A stretch of 64,000 nucleotides of DNA, from positions 428,736 to 492,735 of the forward strand of contig WSYJ01000081.1 of assembly GCA_020186115.1 (NCBI GenBank), in the 5' to 3' direction. The stretch is from Histomonas meleagridis. Lineage: Eukaryota > Parabasalia > Tritrichomonadida > Dientamoebidae. Under the pieces are notes generated by a model. The model was not told the origin of the DNA, ran no database searches, and worked only from the letters and a program-made list of their open reading frames with translations. The first letter of the stretch is position 1; every line of letters starts with the position of its first letter. Below, piece by piece: positions 48,955 to 60,200 of the stretch. Position numbers and translations under genes: made by a program.

Positions 48955-49230
48955 ATTAAAATACCAGAGACCGTTAATCAGGTTCAGGGACCGTTTGATA
49001 ATTTAAAATCTTCATCTAAATATTTTATAGTAAATACAGTTTTATATACATGTTCAGGACAATTTAATTATCATGAATTAGAAACAGCATCATTATATTA
49101 TCATTTAACAGGATGTGATCAAATTGCATTTCGAAATTCAATGTATCCATCGACGAATGTTATAGATATAGATACAATTGAGATATATTTTAGACAAAAA
49201 GAAGAATATAGTACTGTAAATCACATATAA
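48955..49230 (+). pseudogene. Truncated, internally deleted copy of the SF3b3-like gene 3' end
   Basis: Matches 47123-47635 in order: the ACCGTT-rich segment, KSSLNYFI-like, then LTGCDQIAFRNSMYPSTNVI, then the final codons NHI and the stop. It lacks an internal block equivalent to about 47255-47365 and a second equivalent to about 47505-47620, plus a small deletion. It has no start codon. Similarity continues briefly into the 3' flank. It lies directly upstream of the start of the minus-strand oxidoreductase. Confidence 0.9.
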
Positions 49231-49585
49231 TAAAATTCGTATTTTCATTTAACTATTTTTTTAACATATTTAGCCAAATTATAATGTATTAATGTGTATT
49301 TTCTGATGTTCATTTTTTGTCGATTTTTTGAAATTTGTTGGGTTTAAAGATGGCGATTGGATTGTGTTTTTTAATACATTTGCGCATATTGTATGGATCG
49401 ATAAGAATTCCTAAAATAACTGATTCAAAAATTCTATCGTTCATCTCAATTTTTCATAACAAAAGTGTCATTATATTTCTCGGCATTTTTTTTTGTCATT
49501 AGAAATAAATTGCATTGAAAAAATTAATTGCAAATAACCGTCATAAACGACCAATTTTTTCACAAAAAAAAATTGACTTGCTAAA
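49231..49585. other. Intergenic, subtilase promoter side
   Basis: The left end is decaying 3' flank of the SF3b3 copy. The rest is AT-rich and I see no gene or repeat. Confidence 0.4.
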
Positions 49586-52500
49586 ATGTATTTTTGCCTT
49601 ATTGCATTATGCTTTGCAAATGACTTATATGAATTCTCAACCATAACAGGCAGAAAGATCGTTTTTAAGTATGAGACAAGAAAAGCTCTTTCGTCACAAA
49701 ATTCTTGGGCATATGTTTATTTTCCACAAACTCCAAATATGAATTTAATGAAAAAGCAAAACATTAATCTTGATGTTAAGTATATGGTATATCTTAATTT
49801 GTATAAACTTTTTTTAACAAATTCACAAATTTCTTATTTAAATAATAATAATGCCATGATTCATCTCCTACAACCAGAAGATAAATTGCTTGACTCTGGT
49901 GTTATGGAATGTGATATGTTATATGTTCAAGGGATTTTTAACCAATTCACTCCATCTGTTAATTTCTTCAAGATAATTACCAAAACTGAAAATTCCATGA
50001 TAATCAAAGCATTTAAGCCCGAAGAAACCATAAAATATTTAATTGAAATACCTGAAGTTGAATCAATTTGCAAGTACACTCCTCCAAAATTATCGAACAA
50101 TCTTGCGCCTGGATTTACACAAAAAAACACAGAAAATATCACAAAAGACATGAATGGTAATCCAACAATACCTCGATATCTCACATCTAAAGGTATCACA
50201 GGCAAGAATCAAGTTGTTGCCACCATTGATACGAGCATAGATTATTATCACACCATGTTTTATGATCCGAAAGTTGAGTTTAAATTTAATCAAACAATGT
50301 CAAACCATCGAAAGATATTATTCTATTACAATAGTTATAAAAGCGAATCAGAATTATATCAAAACATTCAAATGCGAGAACATGGAACAAGTACGTCGTC
50401 AGTATTCACAGGTAGTGCATATAATTCCAATAGTTCGATTAGTTCATATAATGGAATGGCACCTGATGCTAAACTTATGTATCTTGGAAGTTTATTTGAT
50501 TCATCAAATCCATATTATCAAGAAATGAACAAACAAACAGAAATTCTTCAAACAAATAATGTACGCGTATTCTCTAACTCATGGAGTAGTTCTAATTCCA
50601 CGTTTTCTCTAGAACAAGATTACAACTATGATCATAGTTTATTTTATAATGACGTGAATTGTTTATATGTTTTTTCAGCAGGAAATGATGGTGATACAAA
50701 TAAAGAATATTCAATAGGTTCTCCATCATCTGCAAAGAATATTCTTTCTGTCGGATCAATCGAACGGATATATGATTATCAAAATTATCATATTTTTATT
50801 AGTGATGGAACTAGTAATGTCGAAATTTATATAACATCACTTGAATTACCTGATCTTTTAATTGCGTTTTCAGAAGCGCGATATTTATCTGATATAGATG
50901 ACTTTAGTTTACCTAAAGGTACACTTAAAATTCTATATTTAAATGAAGAGATATTTCAAAAGTATTCCATCGAATATATTATTTTAAAAATTAATGAACA
51001 AGCAGAAAATTATGAAATTTCAGTATTTTATGTATTAGATATTTCTAGTGAACGTTATGAAATGATAAACAAATATTTTAATGGTGTTAATTTAATTACA
51101 TATTATTCTAATTCACTTAAAAAAATGGTTGGAAAATATATTCAAATTCATATTAAATATGATTTGATGGTTAAGAAACCTATTTCAAGTCTTAAGAGAA
51201 TTAGTTATTCATCAGTAGGTCCTTCACGTAAAGGAATATTAAAACCTGATGTAGTTGGACCTGGTTCATGTATCATAACAGCTAATTCTAAAACATATAT
51301 TGATAAAGATCATGGATCAAATAATAATAATTATGAAGATGATTTAATAATTGTAGATGGTACATCATTTGCTACACCAAATGTTGCAGGTGTAGCTACA
51401 CTTATTTCGCAATATTTAGAAGATAAATATTATTTAAATGAAAAGATTAATGTAAATTCACTTTTATTAAAATCATTAATAATTGCATCCGCTTCTAAAC
51501 TTGATGGAAGTTTAAAACCAGATTGTTATTATGGACATGGATTAGTTGATATATCAACAGTATTACCATTTAATGAAAGTAATTTTGGATTAAGGTTTAG
51601 TAACTTAATGCATTTTGTTAAAGGTAATTTACATCATATTGGGAAAATTAATATTAATAACAAAAATGTTTCATTACGAATTGTAATGTGTTCACATGAT
51701 CCACCACTTAATACAGTATCAGCTATACCAATATATTTTGATTTAGATTTAATAGTTGTTTCACCAACAAAGAAAATTTATATTGGTAATGGACGTACTC
51801 AAGATACAGAACATTTATCATTAAATGAGAAAGTTATTATACCAATAAATGAATTAGAAATTGGAGAATATGAAATACATGTAATAAGTAATGTCGAAAT
51901 ATTAGAAGGTTATTCAATACCTTATGTTGTTACAGTAGTTGGACCATTTACACAAGATGACGTTGAGTTAAATCCAATGTATATTGAAATGAAAAATACT
52001 ATCGAATGTATACCATCAAAAAATGGAATATGTGAAAATGGAAAATTAAAATGTAATTCGAATTATGTTGGACAACTTTGTAATATACAATATAAAACAA
52101 TCTCTGATTATACAACTAATTCAATTGATATTGAACCAAATGAATTTATATATTATAAAATACCAATACAAAGACAATTTTCTAAATTAATTTTAGCTTC
52201 AATATCGAATGATCATTATAATATGTTTTCGGAACTTTATATAATGAAAACGAAAGATGATTATTTACCATTACATGCATCTACCATATTTAATGTACCA
52301 AATCCTTATTATATATTTAATATTAATGATAATAATAAATTTATGATAATCGATACATCCAAAGATAATTATGTAATGTTACTTAATAACTACAGAGATA
52401 AAACTTCATTTAAATTACATACATTACAAATGCCTGGAAATGGTCCTATTTGTATATGTCCATATAATAAATGTTCAAATTCTTCAATATGTAATTCTCA

Positions 52501-53464
52501 AAATATATATTCCAATGAAAATGCTTTATTTGGCCTAATACATTATTTAGATAGAAGAACTATTTACGTAGATCAATCAATAACAATCGATTGCGGTATG
52601 TTACTCGGTAATTATAGATATGACATTCAATTACTTAATACAAATGGACGTCGTCATACTGTTAAATTCACTGGATGGAGCGAACTTGCTTCTTTAGGCG
52701 TTGACTTGAATCAAGTTTGGGCGAATTTAGTTGCTTCGAACTTAAACATTGAGTTTGCTGGAACATATTCTGTTACACAAACAAACGAAGCAAATAATGA
52801 TGAAAACACAATTCATTTCGAATATTTAAACTTAACAAATGTTACATTGATTACAAATGATTATATTTTAGATGCAAATCAACTTTTTATTGATTTTGAA
52901 TCTTATACAAGTTCACTGATGCAAGATAATGTTAATATAACAGATGCGAATACGCCAATTGCATCAATCATATTCTATGATGATTACATTGAACTTGTTT
53001 CATCCGATGAAGTAATTAAGAGAATTTATTTGTCCGAAAACATGAGCTTCACTTTCGAAACAAATCGACCGACATCATCAACACTAAAGATTGTCGATGG
53101 TGAAGGAGGTAATATTCATTTACCTTATGGAGTTACAATTACAATTATTTCATATAATGAAGATGGATTTGATTTTCTAATCGATGATTCTTTAAAGGAA
53201 CTTATCTATGTGTTAGCTAAGCCATTAAATAAGTTATTAAAGAAATATTTAACGCCAATTGAAATAGCCGCAATAGTAATCGGCTGCGTTGCGGGTGTTG
53301 GATTGACAATTATATTGTTATGTATCCGTTGGCATAAACTAAAAAATATTGCGCGTGAAAAAATAGTCGAAATGTCAATGCCAGAATTGGACGGACTACA
53401 ACAAGAAGAAAAGATTACTGGTGTAAAGAAGAACGATAAAGAAGTTTATGTTAATTTCGAGTAG
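49586..53464 (+). CDS. Subtilisin-like (S8) serine protease, membrane anchored
   Basis: 1292 residues. A short signal peptide (MYFCLIALCFA) leads into a prodomain-like region. The S8 triad is complete: D215 in VATIDTS, H266 in REHGTSTSS and S594 in DGTSFATPNVAGVATL, with oxyanion Asn N367 in SAGNDGD. About 220 residues lie between the oxyanion Asn and Ser, so an inserted PA-like or other domain is present. After the protease comes a Cys-rich EGF-like segment (CENGKLKCNSNYVGQLC, about 815-835), beta-rich regions, then one membrane helix (about 1230-1252) and a short cytoplasmic tail. This is the layout of trichomonad surface subtilases such as TvSUB1, which act on or near the cell surface. Confidence 0.92.
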   Translation: MYFCLIALCFANDLYEFSTITGRKIVFKYETRKALSSQNSWAYVYFPQTPNMNLMKKQNINLDVKYMVYLNLYKLFLTNSQISYLNNNNAMIHLLQPEDKLLDSGVMECDMLYVQGIFNQFTPSVNFFKIITKTENSMIIKAFKPEETIKYLIEIPEVESICKYTPPKLSNNLAPGFTQKNTENITKDMNGNPTIPRYLTSKGITGKNQVVATIDTSIDYYHTMFYDPKVEFKFNQTMSNHRKILFYYNSYKSESELYQNIQMREHGTSTSSVFTGSAYNSNSSISSYNGMAPDAKLMYLGSLFDSSNPYYQEMNKQTEILQTNNVRVFSNSWSSSNSTFSLEQDYNYDHSLFYNDVNCLYVFSAGNDGDTNKEYSIGSPSSAKNILSVGSIERIYDYQNYHIFISDGTSNVEIYITSLELPDLLIAFSEARYLSDIDDFSLPKGTLKILYLNEEIFQKYSIEYIILKINEQAENYEISVFYVLDISSERYEMINKYFNGVNLITYYSNSLKKMVGKYIQIHIKYDLMVKKPISSLKRISYSSVGPSRKGILKPDVVGPGSCIITANSKTYIDKDHGSNNNNYEDDLIIVDGTSFATPNVAGVATLISQYLEDKYYLNEKINVNSLLLKSLIIASASKLDGSLKPDCYYGHGLVDISTVLPFNESNFGLRFSNLMHFVKGNLHHIGKININNKNVSLRIVMCSHDPPLNTVSAIPIYFDLDLIVVSPTKKIYIGNGRTQDTEHLSLNEKVIIPINELEIGEYEIHVISNVEILEGYSIPYVVTVVGPFTQDDVELNPMYIEMKNTIECIPSKNGICENGKLKCNSNYVGQLCNIQYKTISDYTTNSIDIEPNEFIYYKIPIQRQFSKLILASISNDHYNMFSELYIMKTKDDYLPLHASTIFNVPNPYYIFNINDNNKFMIIDTSKDNYVMLLNNYRDKTSFKLHTLQMPGNGPICICPYNKCSNSSICNSQNIYSNENALFGLIHYLDRRTIYVDQSITIDCGMLLGNYRYDIQLLNTNGRRHTVKFTGWSELASLGVDLNQVWANLVASNLNIEFAGTYSVTQTNEANNDENTIHFEYLNLTNVTLITNDYILDANQLFIDFESYTSSLMQDNVNITDANTPIASIIFYDDYIELVSSDEVIKRIYLSENMSFTFETNRPTSSTLKIVDGEGGNIHLPYGVTITIISYNEDGFDFLIDDSLKELIYVLAKPLNKLLKKYLTPIEIAAIVIGCVAGVGLTIILLCIRWHKLKNIAREKIVEMSMPELDGLQQEEKITGVKKNDKEVYVNFE

Positions 53465-53928
53465 CGGTTCATATAGTTTATGTATAAAAATTTAATATCT
53501 TTTGTGAAAATTATTTTTAACGTGAATTTATTTGTACGAATTGCATCCGAGGTGATCAGCATTATAAATTTATAAGAAATCCGAGTGTGATACGCCAGAA
53601 ATAAATTCTATAGAATATCATTACAAAATAACTCCACTTACTAAATATATATATAATTTAATGATGTTTGGTTTATGGATTTATGTTTTACACCTGGTAG
53701 GTTGATGATCTTCATATTGAAAAAGTATCTAAAGAATGAACAAGAATATTACGCTTTATCACATAAAATTTCATAATGATTAACTTTATGCTCAACTAAA
53801 TTATGTTAAAATTTCTTTTCGTAATAAAAATTATTTCAATTTATATGTTACTTTATTCGGTAAAGAGTATATAATGCCATAATTATGCGGAGAACTTTCA
53901 TAAACATTATAAAAAAGTATCAAAAAAT
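53465..53928. other. Intergenic between convergent genes, nothing recognised
   Basis: AT-rich 3' flanks of the subtilase and PTPA genes. No RNA gene, repeat or coding remnant is seen. Confidence 0.5.
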
Positions 53929-54873
53929 TTATTTATTTTGTTCTTCATTTTCAGGAATTTTTTCCCATGATAGAAGTTTACCGAATCTAAAATGTTGAAC
54001 AACCAAAAACTTGTCCATAACTTCTCCTTTATACATTTTAATCATTCCTCCGTTCAATTTTACAAAGTGCGGAAGATTTCTAATGGAACATAATGTTCTT
54101 GAATGTTCTGCAAAATTACCTTTTTTCACGTGATAGATGTAATCAATCCACTTACAGTAGATAAATTCATCTGCATGGGCTTTTGCAACTATTGGATCAA
54201 TAACATTTGCTGGTGTTACTTCGGAATGATCAATAAGTTGAGCAGATCCGAAAACAAAAGGAAGAGCAACATAGTCATCAACACCCCATGAACCATGCGA
54301 ACCTGCTGGCTCTTGATTATACGTTTTTTGAACTTTAACGATGAGATCCCAATATGACCAAAATACATCAAAAACAAGAGCAGGGCCATCTTCTGGTGTT
54401 ATAAGTTTTAAAACAGCTAAGGAAGTAATAAAAGCAAGGAAATTGAATTCATGACCTGTTCCATAATCTATTCTTGTCCAACTACCAAAAGATTGAACAA
54501 AATATTCATGTGATTCAGGATTGCCTGTAACATCACTTAGAATTTCAGCTCTGTTTTCGTATATTTTTGTTAAAAATGTTCTGAAAGCACGATTTCCAAA
54601 TCTCATTGGTTGATTAAGAGGTGGAACTTCATCAAGAATCTTATAACACCTTTGAATTGCATTAAGTATCCCTTTAATTACAGGGCTTACTGGATGTGGT
54701 GTACTTCTTGGTTTAGATTTTACAGAATCATTAATCGAACACAAGACCGAAAATATATAATTATATGCTGGAGATTCAATCCACTTTTTTATATCATTGT
54801 TTGTGTTAATATTTTTTGTTAGTTGACTTAGTTCAAGGGGGTCTGCTCCTCCTTCTTGGTGCATTGACGACAT
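53929..54873 (-). CDS. PP2A activator PTPA (peptidyl-prolyl isomerase type)
   Basis: 314 residues, the normal PTPA length. Diagnostic segments are PMRFGNRAFRTFLTKIY, SFGSWTRIDYGTGHEFNFLA, DVFWSYWDLIVKVQKTYNQE and the active patch GSHGSWGVDDYVALPFVFGS. PTPA activates the PP2A catalytic subunit by promoting metal loading with ATP in the cytosol and nucleus. The start ATG at 54873 gives a short disordered lead before the conserved domain. No lesion or unusual insertion is seen. Confidence 0.95.
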   Translation of the reverse strand: MSSMHQEGGADPLELSQLTKNINTNNDIKKWIESPAYNYIFSVLCSINDSVKSKPRSTPHPVSPVIKGILNAIQRCYKILDEVPPLNQPMRFGNRAFRTFLTKIYENRAEILSDVTGNPESHEYFVQSFGSWTRIDYGTGHEFNFLAFITSLAVLKLITPEDGPALVFDVFWSYWDLIVKVQKTYNQEPAGSHGSWGVDDYVALPFVFGSAQLIDHSEVTPANVIDPIVAKAHADEFIYCKWIDYIYHVKKGNFAEHSRTLCSIRNLPHFVKLNGGMIKMYKGEVMDKFLVVQHFRFGKLLSWEKIPENEEQNK

Positions 54874-55238
54874 GTCACATGAAAAAAATTAATTGTGCAC
54901 AAAATGAGGGCAAACAAATTTGAGTACCTATCGTAGCATGGCCTGTCAAACCAATACTTTGGATTGAATCGTCATAACCAGCCTTTTGAAAACTGGAGGT
55001 TTAATTACATCACCACACAAATTTCAAAGCACTGAAAAAACGTTAAGTGATCATTTACTTTTTTTTTCAAAAATTGATTTCAAGCTCAATACTTGCAATT
55101 TACTTTATGCTTACATTAAAATTAAAATCTAAATAAATAGCAATAAATATATTTAAGTAATATATGAAAAATATAAAGAATATGTCAAAATAAAAATGGT
55201 TTATTTAAAAAAAGCTGACTATAGAAAAAGTTGGCTGA
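54874..55238. other. Divergent intergenic region, nothing recognised
   Basis: Upstream of both PTPA and the GNAT gene. AT-rich. No member of the ACCGTT or ACTTTTTGA set is evident near either start. Confidence 0.4.
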
Positions 55239-55808
55239 ATGGTCTTGCAAAATGCCGACCATTTTATTTTTAGCAAGAAGAAATATATGCTTCGTCATTT
55301 AAGTATTCGCAAAGCACGCCCTAGTGATGGTGAATTTGCTACCCTTTGCGTTAGGAAATTGACAAAGCTTGCAGAAGGATTTAAAGTTTTACCAGAGATT
55401 AAAAACATAAATAAGTGTTGGGATAGCATAATGAATGATAAAAAATCAATTGCATTTGTTGCAGAAGATAATGGGAATCCAGTTGGAATAGGTGTATGCT
55501 CATTCAACTACGAACTTCATCGTGGTGGTGAAGTTTGTGTTCTTCAAGATCTTTTTGTTGATGACGCTGCAAGGAAAACAGGTGCAGGTAAGAAATTACT
55601 TTCACATGTTGAAAAGTATGCAAAGAATCATGGAATGGTATCTGTTGATTTGAATCAACCACCTCCAGGAAGTGCATACGATGATATCCGTTCAAGATTT
55701 TACCAAAAGAATGGATATGAAACAGTTGGAATGGGTCGCACCAAGCAATTTTATAAGATTTGGAGTATTCCAGAAGATGGCGACAATGTAAATGATAATA
55801 AATTATAA
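55239..55808 (+). CDS. GNAT-family N-acetyltransferase
   Basis: 189 residues from ATG 55239. A second ATG at 55287 (MLRHLSIRKARPSDGEF) is the more likely start, because the GNAT fold begins with the RKARPSDGEF strand. Motif A/B features are visible: VCVLQDLFVDDAARKTGAGK, where the acetyl-CoA loop reads RKTGAGK, then the helix LLSHVEKYAKNHG, and the C-terminal strand pair FYQKNGYETVGMG. It transfers acetyl from acetyl-CoA to an amine. Candidates are a protein N-terminus, polyamine or small amine, and the sequence does not settle which. Confidence 0.88.
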   Translation: MVLQNADHFIFSKKKYMLRHLSIRKARPSDGEFATLCVRKLTKLAEGFKVLPEIKNINKCWDSIMNDKKSIAFVAEDNGNPVGIGVCSFNYELHRGGEVCVLQDLFVDDAARKTGAGKKLLSHVEKYAKNHGMVSVDLNQPPPGSAYDDIRSRFYQKNGYETVGMGRTKQFYKIWSIPEDGDNVNDNKL

Positions 55809-56056
55809 ACTAAAACTATTGATACTTTTTTGTTGGAAAAATTCATTGAATACATTATTTTAACTGATTATCATTATTGTACGTTCTTATGATACTACTT
55901 TCCTAACATTGAACATAGATAATCTATTAGAACTTGGTTCGATCAGAAATAAGTACTGTATTGAGTTATGCTTTCATGACATAGCGACCGTTTATTGATA
56001 AGGGGTTTTATAATAAAATATTCAGAGAGTTTGTTTGAATTATAAATTTTCAGGAA

Positions 56057-56929
56057 ATGTCTGATGAGTTTACTCAAACTGTCATACAATCTATGATAGC
56101 CCAATTAGCTTACCACATGGGTATGAAAACGATTTCTTCTTCTGCAATGGATGTTTTGGTTGGAGCAGTCATTCGCTTCATCCAAAAAATCTCCTCATCT
56201 GCAGCACAAATGACGTTGAACTCAGGTCGCACGGAATCAAATATTTATGATGTATTGTATTCTTTATCTAAAAATGGAATTACTAATCCGTACCAAAAAA
56301 TTGTCAGTTTCCTAAATGAAGAAGAACCTTCATTTCCGAAATTTGAATACCTTGTTACACCCTACCCGATATCAAATGTAACAACCTTCTACAAGGACCA
56401 AATAACCAAAACACAAGCTCAATATCAAAATCAGCATCCTCCAAGTATTCCATTTCGGTCAAATACCACAATTCAATATGCTGCTAATTCACCACGCAAC
56501 GGTCATGATCGTTGTCATATCCCTACATACTTTCCACCATTCCCTGATCTTTTATATAAAGTATATTTCCCAGGAGATGCAGAAAATCAAGCAGAAGAAA
56601 ATCGCGAAAACAATCTCAAAGAAGAGCTCACGCGATGCCGTGAAAGGGACCAAGAAAACATTAAGAAAGAACTTTCCAAACTTTCGAATGTTAAAATGGT
56701 TCCAAACACAAACCTTAAATGCGAACTCGCAAAGCCACTTGATAGAAGCAACTTTGTTTCCATCCCATCCCAAGAAATAACTGCAAGCTTTGATATTTCA
56801 TATGGAGAAAGAAATACTCTTAACCCAGAATTCTTACCATGGCAAAAGATCGAAGAATCATCAAAGATGTCTGCTACAGAAAAGGGCTATATTAAAACCT
56901 TGGAAACGACACACCAAGAAAACGAATGA
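56057..56929 (+). CDS. TAF8-like protein with bromodomain-associated histone fold
   Basis: 290 residues. Residues about 5-90 form a histone-fold pair of the Bromo_TP type (IAQLAYHMGMKTISSSAMDV; then RFIQKISSSAAQM and RTESNIYDVLYSL). The segment YPISNVTTFY followed by PPFPDLLYKVYFPG resembles the TAF8 C-terminal region that binds TAF2/TAF10. TAF8 is a TFIID subunit. TAF3 or SPT7-type proteins carry a similar fold, so the subunit call is tentative. GCGACCGTTTATT at about 55984 lies some 70 bp before the ATG. Confidence 0.8.
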   Translation: MSDEFTQTVIQSMIAQLAYHMGMKTISSSAMDVLVGAVIRFIQKISSSAAQMTLNSGRTESNIYDVLYSLSKNGITNPYQKIVSFLNEEEPSFPKFEYLVTPYPISNVTTFYKDQITKTQAQYQNQHPPSIPFRSNTTIQYAANSPRNGHDRCHIPTYFPPFPDLLYKVYFPGDAENQAEENRENNLKEELTRCRERDQENIKKELSKLSNVKMVPNTNLKCELAKPLDRSNFVSIPSQEITASFDISYGERNTLNPEFLPWQKIEESSKMSATEKGYIKTLETTHQENE

Positions 56930-57265
56930 ATATGATGTAAAGTATAGAATTTTGTTAATAGTAAACTATTCAATTATTTTAACTATGTTTGTTCTGTTGA
57001 AATCAGAAGTTTAAATTTTTGTTGTTGCAAACTCAATGGTATATATCATTACTTGAAGAACTTTTAGGATGTGATATCGTTCTCATTTTATAGAATTAGT
57101 TCTATTTATTACAAAAGAAATTAATTGTCTAATAATGATTATAATTTTTTTTGCTTTCGAGCGCTAAGCAGAAAGAATCAAAACAAAATTATTTATATAA
57201 TAAACATTTTTATTAAATTCCAAAAGCTCCGATATGTTTTAGAAAGAAGTTTAATTATTAATCTA
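56930..57265. other. Intergenic between convergent genes, nothing recognised
   Basis: AT-rich 3' flanks of the TAF8-like and Raptor genes. No supported feature. Confidence 0.5.
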
Positions 57266-60200
57266 TCAATATAATATATCAAATGTTGTAATTTTATTAC
57301 CAATTCTTAAAGCGCATTTTGGTTCACTCCTATGTAAAGCGAATGAGTTTGGAAAGTAATTTGTTCCTTGAATTTCGGCCTCAAATTTACCTTCTTCGTA
57401 ATCCAAAGAAATCAAATTTTGATCAGTTAAAGCCAAACCGAAAGGTAATTGTGGGTGAACGTCGAATTGACGAATTTGTTTACCACAATTAAAATCGGAA
57501 ATTATTTTCATCATTCTAATATCGAAGATGGAGACGTATCCGTCATTTTCACCCATTACTAAGTAAAAAGGAAAAGGAGACGAAACATTACCTCCAATAA
57601 ATTTCAAATTATTAGCGTTAACATTAATAATTGGTCTTTTCATTCTTATATCGAACAAAGCGATATCATCTTGAGCAACATAAAACAAAGAAGAATAAGG
57701 TTCAATCCATTGTATAGAATTTGCTTCTACGTTTGAAGATATGAACATGTTCGTAATCTTTTGTTGCGTATATAAATCAATAATTACAACACTTTGAGTT
57801 CCAGTCGAAAATAATAATTTATGCGTATGAATATTATAATCTATGATTGAATGATTACAATATATTGGATTATTAATCCAAAATGATGTTAAACAATCGT
57901 TTGATATTTGTGAATCTAAAATCGCAACTTGTGATTTTTCACTTACTGCTAATACTTTAGAATCATCAATAAATGATAAATATGAAATTTTTGGTACATA
58001 ATTTTCTTCGATTAAATTTTCATAATATTTTGTTGAATATTTAATAATATCTTTATTAGAGCCAAAACAATTATAAATTGAATACTTCTTTTGTCCATAT
58101 AAATAATTTTGTATAATTAAATTGCCTTTAATATCACTACAAGATAATAAACCTGATGGTGATATCGCTGGTATACCAGTAGCTATTAATCCTTGTATAA
58201 AGATTGGATCTGGATCGAAAAATGTTGATGAATCATTTTTTGATTTTTCAAATGCTATTTGTGATAAACAGTTAAATATTAAATTAGATTTCATTGGTTT
58301 TATATCTTCTTTTTCTTCCAATTTTAATGCTAAAAATTGAAAGAATTCAGTAAATACATTTTGAAGTTTAAATGAAGGTTCATATAAAAGCGAATTCAAA
58401 GATTTACCTAAAAGTGGTATTAACGGTGAAATTATATTATCTTCAATTCCATCAATTAAATATTGACCTAATGCTTGAATAAATTCTTTTGATTGTTTCA
58501 TTAATATATGACTAATGCCTATAATTGATTCTTCTCTAACTATAGGACTTAAATCATCAAGAGAAAGTATTAAATTATAAAATAATTCATATGAAAGTAA
58601 TTCATCATCTTTAGTTAATTGTTCATAAGTTATAATAATTCGTGAAATTATTGCGGCTCTACATATCATAGATTTTTCATTTTGTATTGCTTGAACTTGT
58701 AATTGAATTGGTATATTTAATTGTGCTAATAATAAATTCGTTAAACATCGAACTTGATAAAATTCATTTGTTTCTAATTTCTTTAATTCTTTAATTAAAT
58801 CACTTTTAAGATATAAATTTATTATATCTTTTGAATAATTTAATAATATTAATAAACAACTTAATGTTGATATTAATTGATTTTTATTTGTTGTATGTAT
58901 AGATTTTAACCAAAATTTTGGTTTATTCGAAAAATATTTTATTAATTCATTCGAATATAAAATAGAATCTCCTATAACATATGAATAAGCAGCAATTATT
59001 TCAGGTTCATAATTTTTAAGGTTTTTTAATAATGTCGTTAATATAGGAAATGATCTTGTTGATAAAAAATGTTGTCGAGTTTCTTCTGAAATATTGATGA
59101 ACTTAGAACAAAATATTATTGTTCGAGGAAAGAATTTTTCACTTGTTAATAAATGTGGTAAAAATGATAATTCATTTGGTATTGGCCTTCCTTCAATAGG
59201 ATATAAAAGCCATGTCTCAAGTTTATTTAAACTATTCTCTAATAAATTATCAAGTGTATAAAGTTGTCGAATATTTGGATTCGGCTTAAATAAGTTCTTT
59301 ATAGAATATAACGCTCGATCTAATTCTAAATCAAATGAATCCCATAATGGATGATTCGATACATCGGGAAGTTTAGGATATGATTTAGGTGTCAATGAAA
59401 TAGATTTTAATACACGTTGTGAAAACAAAAAATTATAAAAAAGTTTTGAAGTAATTACATCACTTCTAAATAACTCATAAAATAATGTTTCATTCGTATT
59501 TGTTAAACTCAGAAATATTATTCGATCAGCTATACTTTCAAGTGCTTTATCAAGTACTTCAAGAATATTATTTGAATTAGGTGAATCATTAATTATATCA
59601 ATTAATGATTGAATATCTATCTCAGATAATAATCCTGCTCGAAAATCTTTATATTTTTGTGATTGTCGAAGAAGTGCTAATTTACATGGTGTTAATAAAC
59701 ATGATGTTAATAAATCACATGGTAATGTTGGATAATAATTTATAGTATTTGACGAAGTACCAAATGCTATAAAAGGTCCCTTGGATTCCTTAACGGTCTC
59801 AAGCGACTTGTTTGAAAATGAACAGTCAAAAATGAATATCGTCTTTTGATGTGATATTGACTTTGTGAGGTTAAGAAGCGCTTTAGAATCAAACTGTATA
59901 GGAGTTTCGATTTCAAGCGTATCAGAGAGTGTATGATCATTAGCAATTTGATTAAGTGCACTACAACTAAATGACGATGTTAAAGAATTATTCCGAACCA
60001 TGGGTGGAGGTGTTAAATGTACTTGCTTTTCGCGTGCTGTGGGATCCAATACATGGTAGAATAAAATTGTTGGATTCCCTTCAACACGGATTGGTTGATG
60101 ATTATTTTTTGAAACTGATTGATATGTTATTGTTAAATCTTCTGAAATATGTTTGTATTCATCTAGGATACCAGATCTAACGCTTTTCATTGCCATTTTA

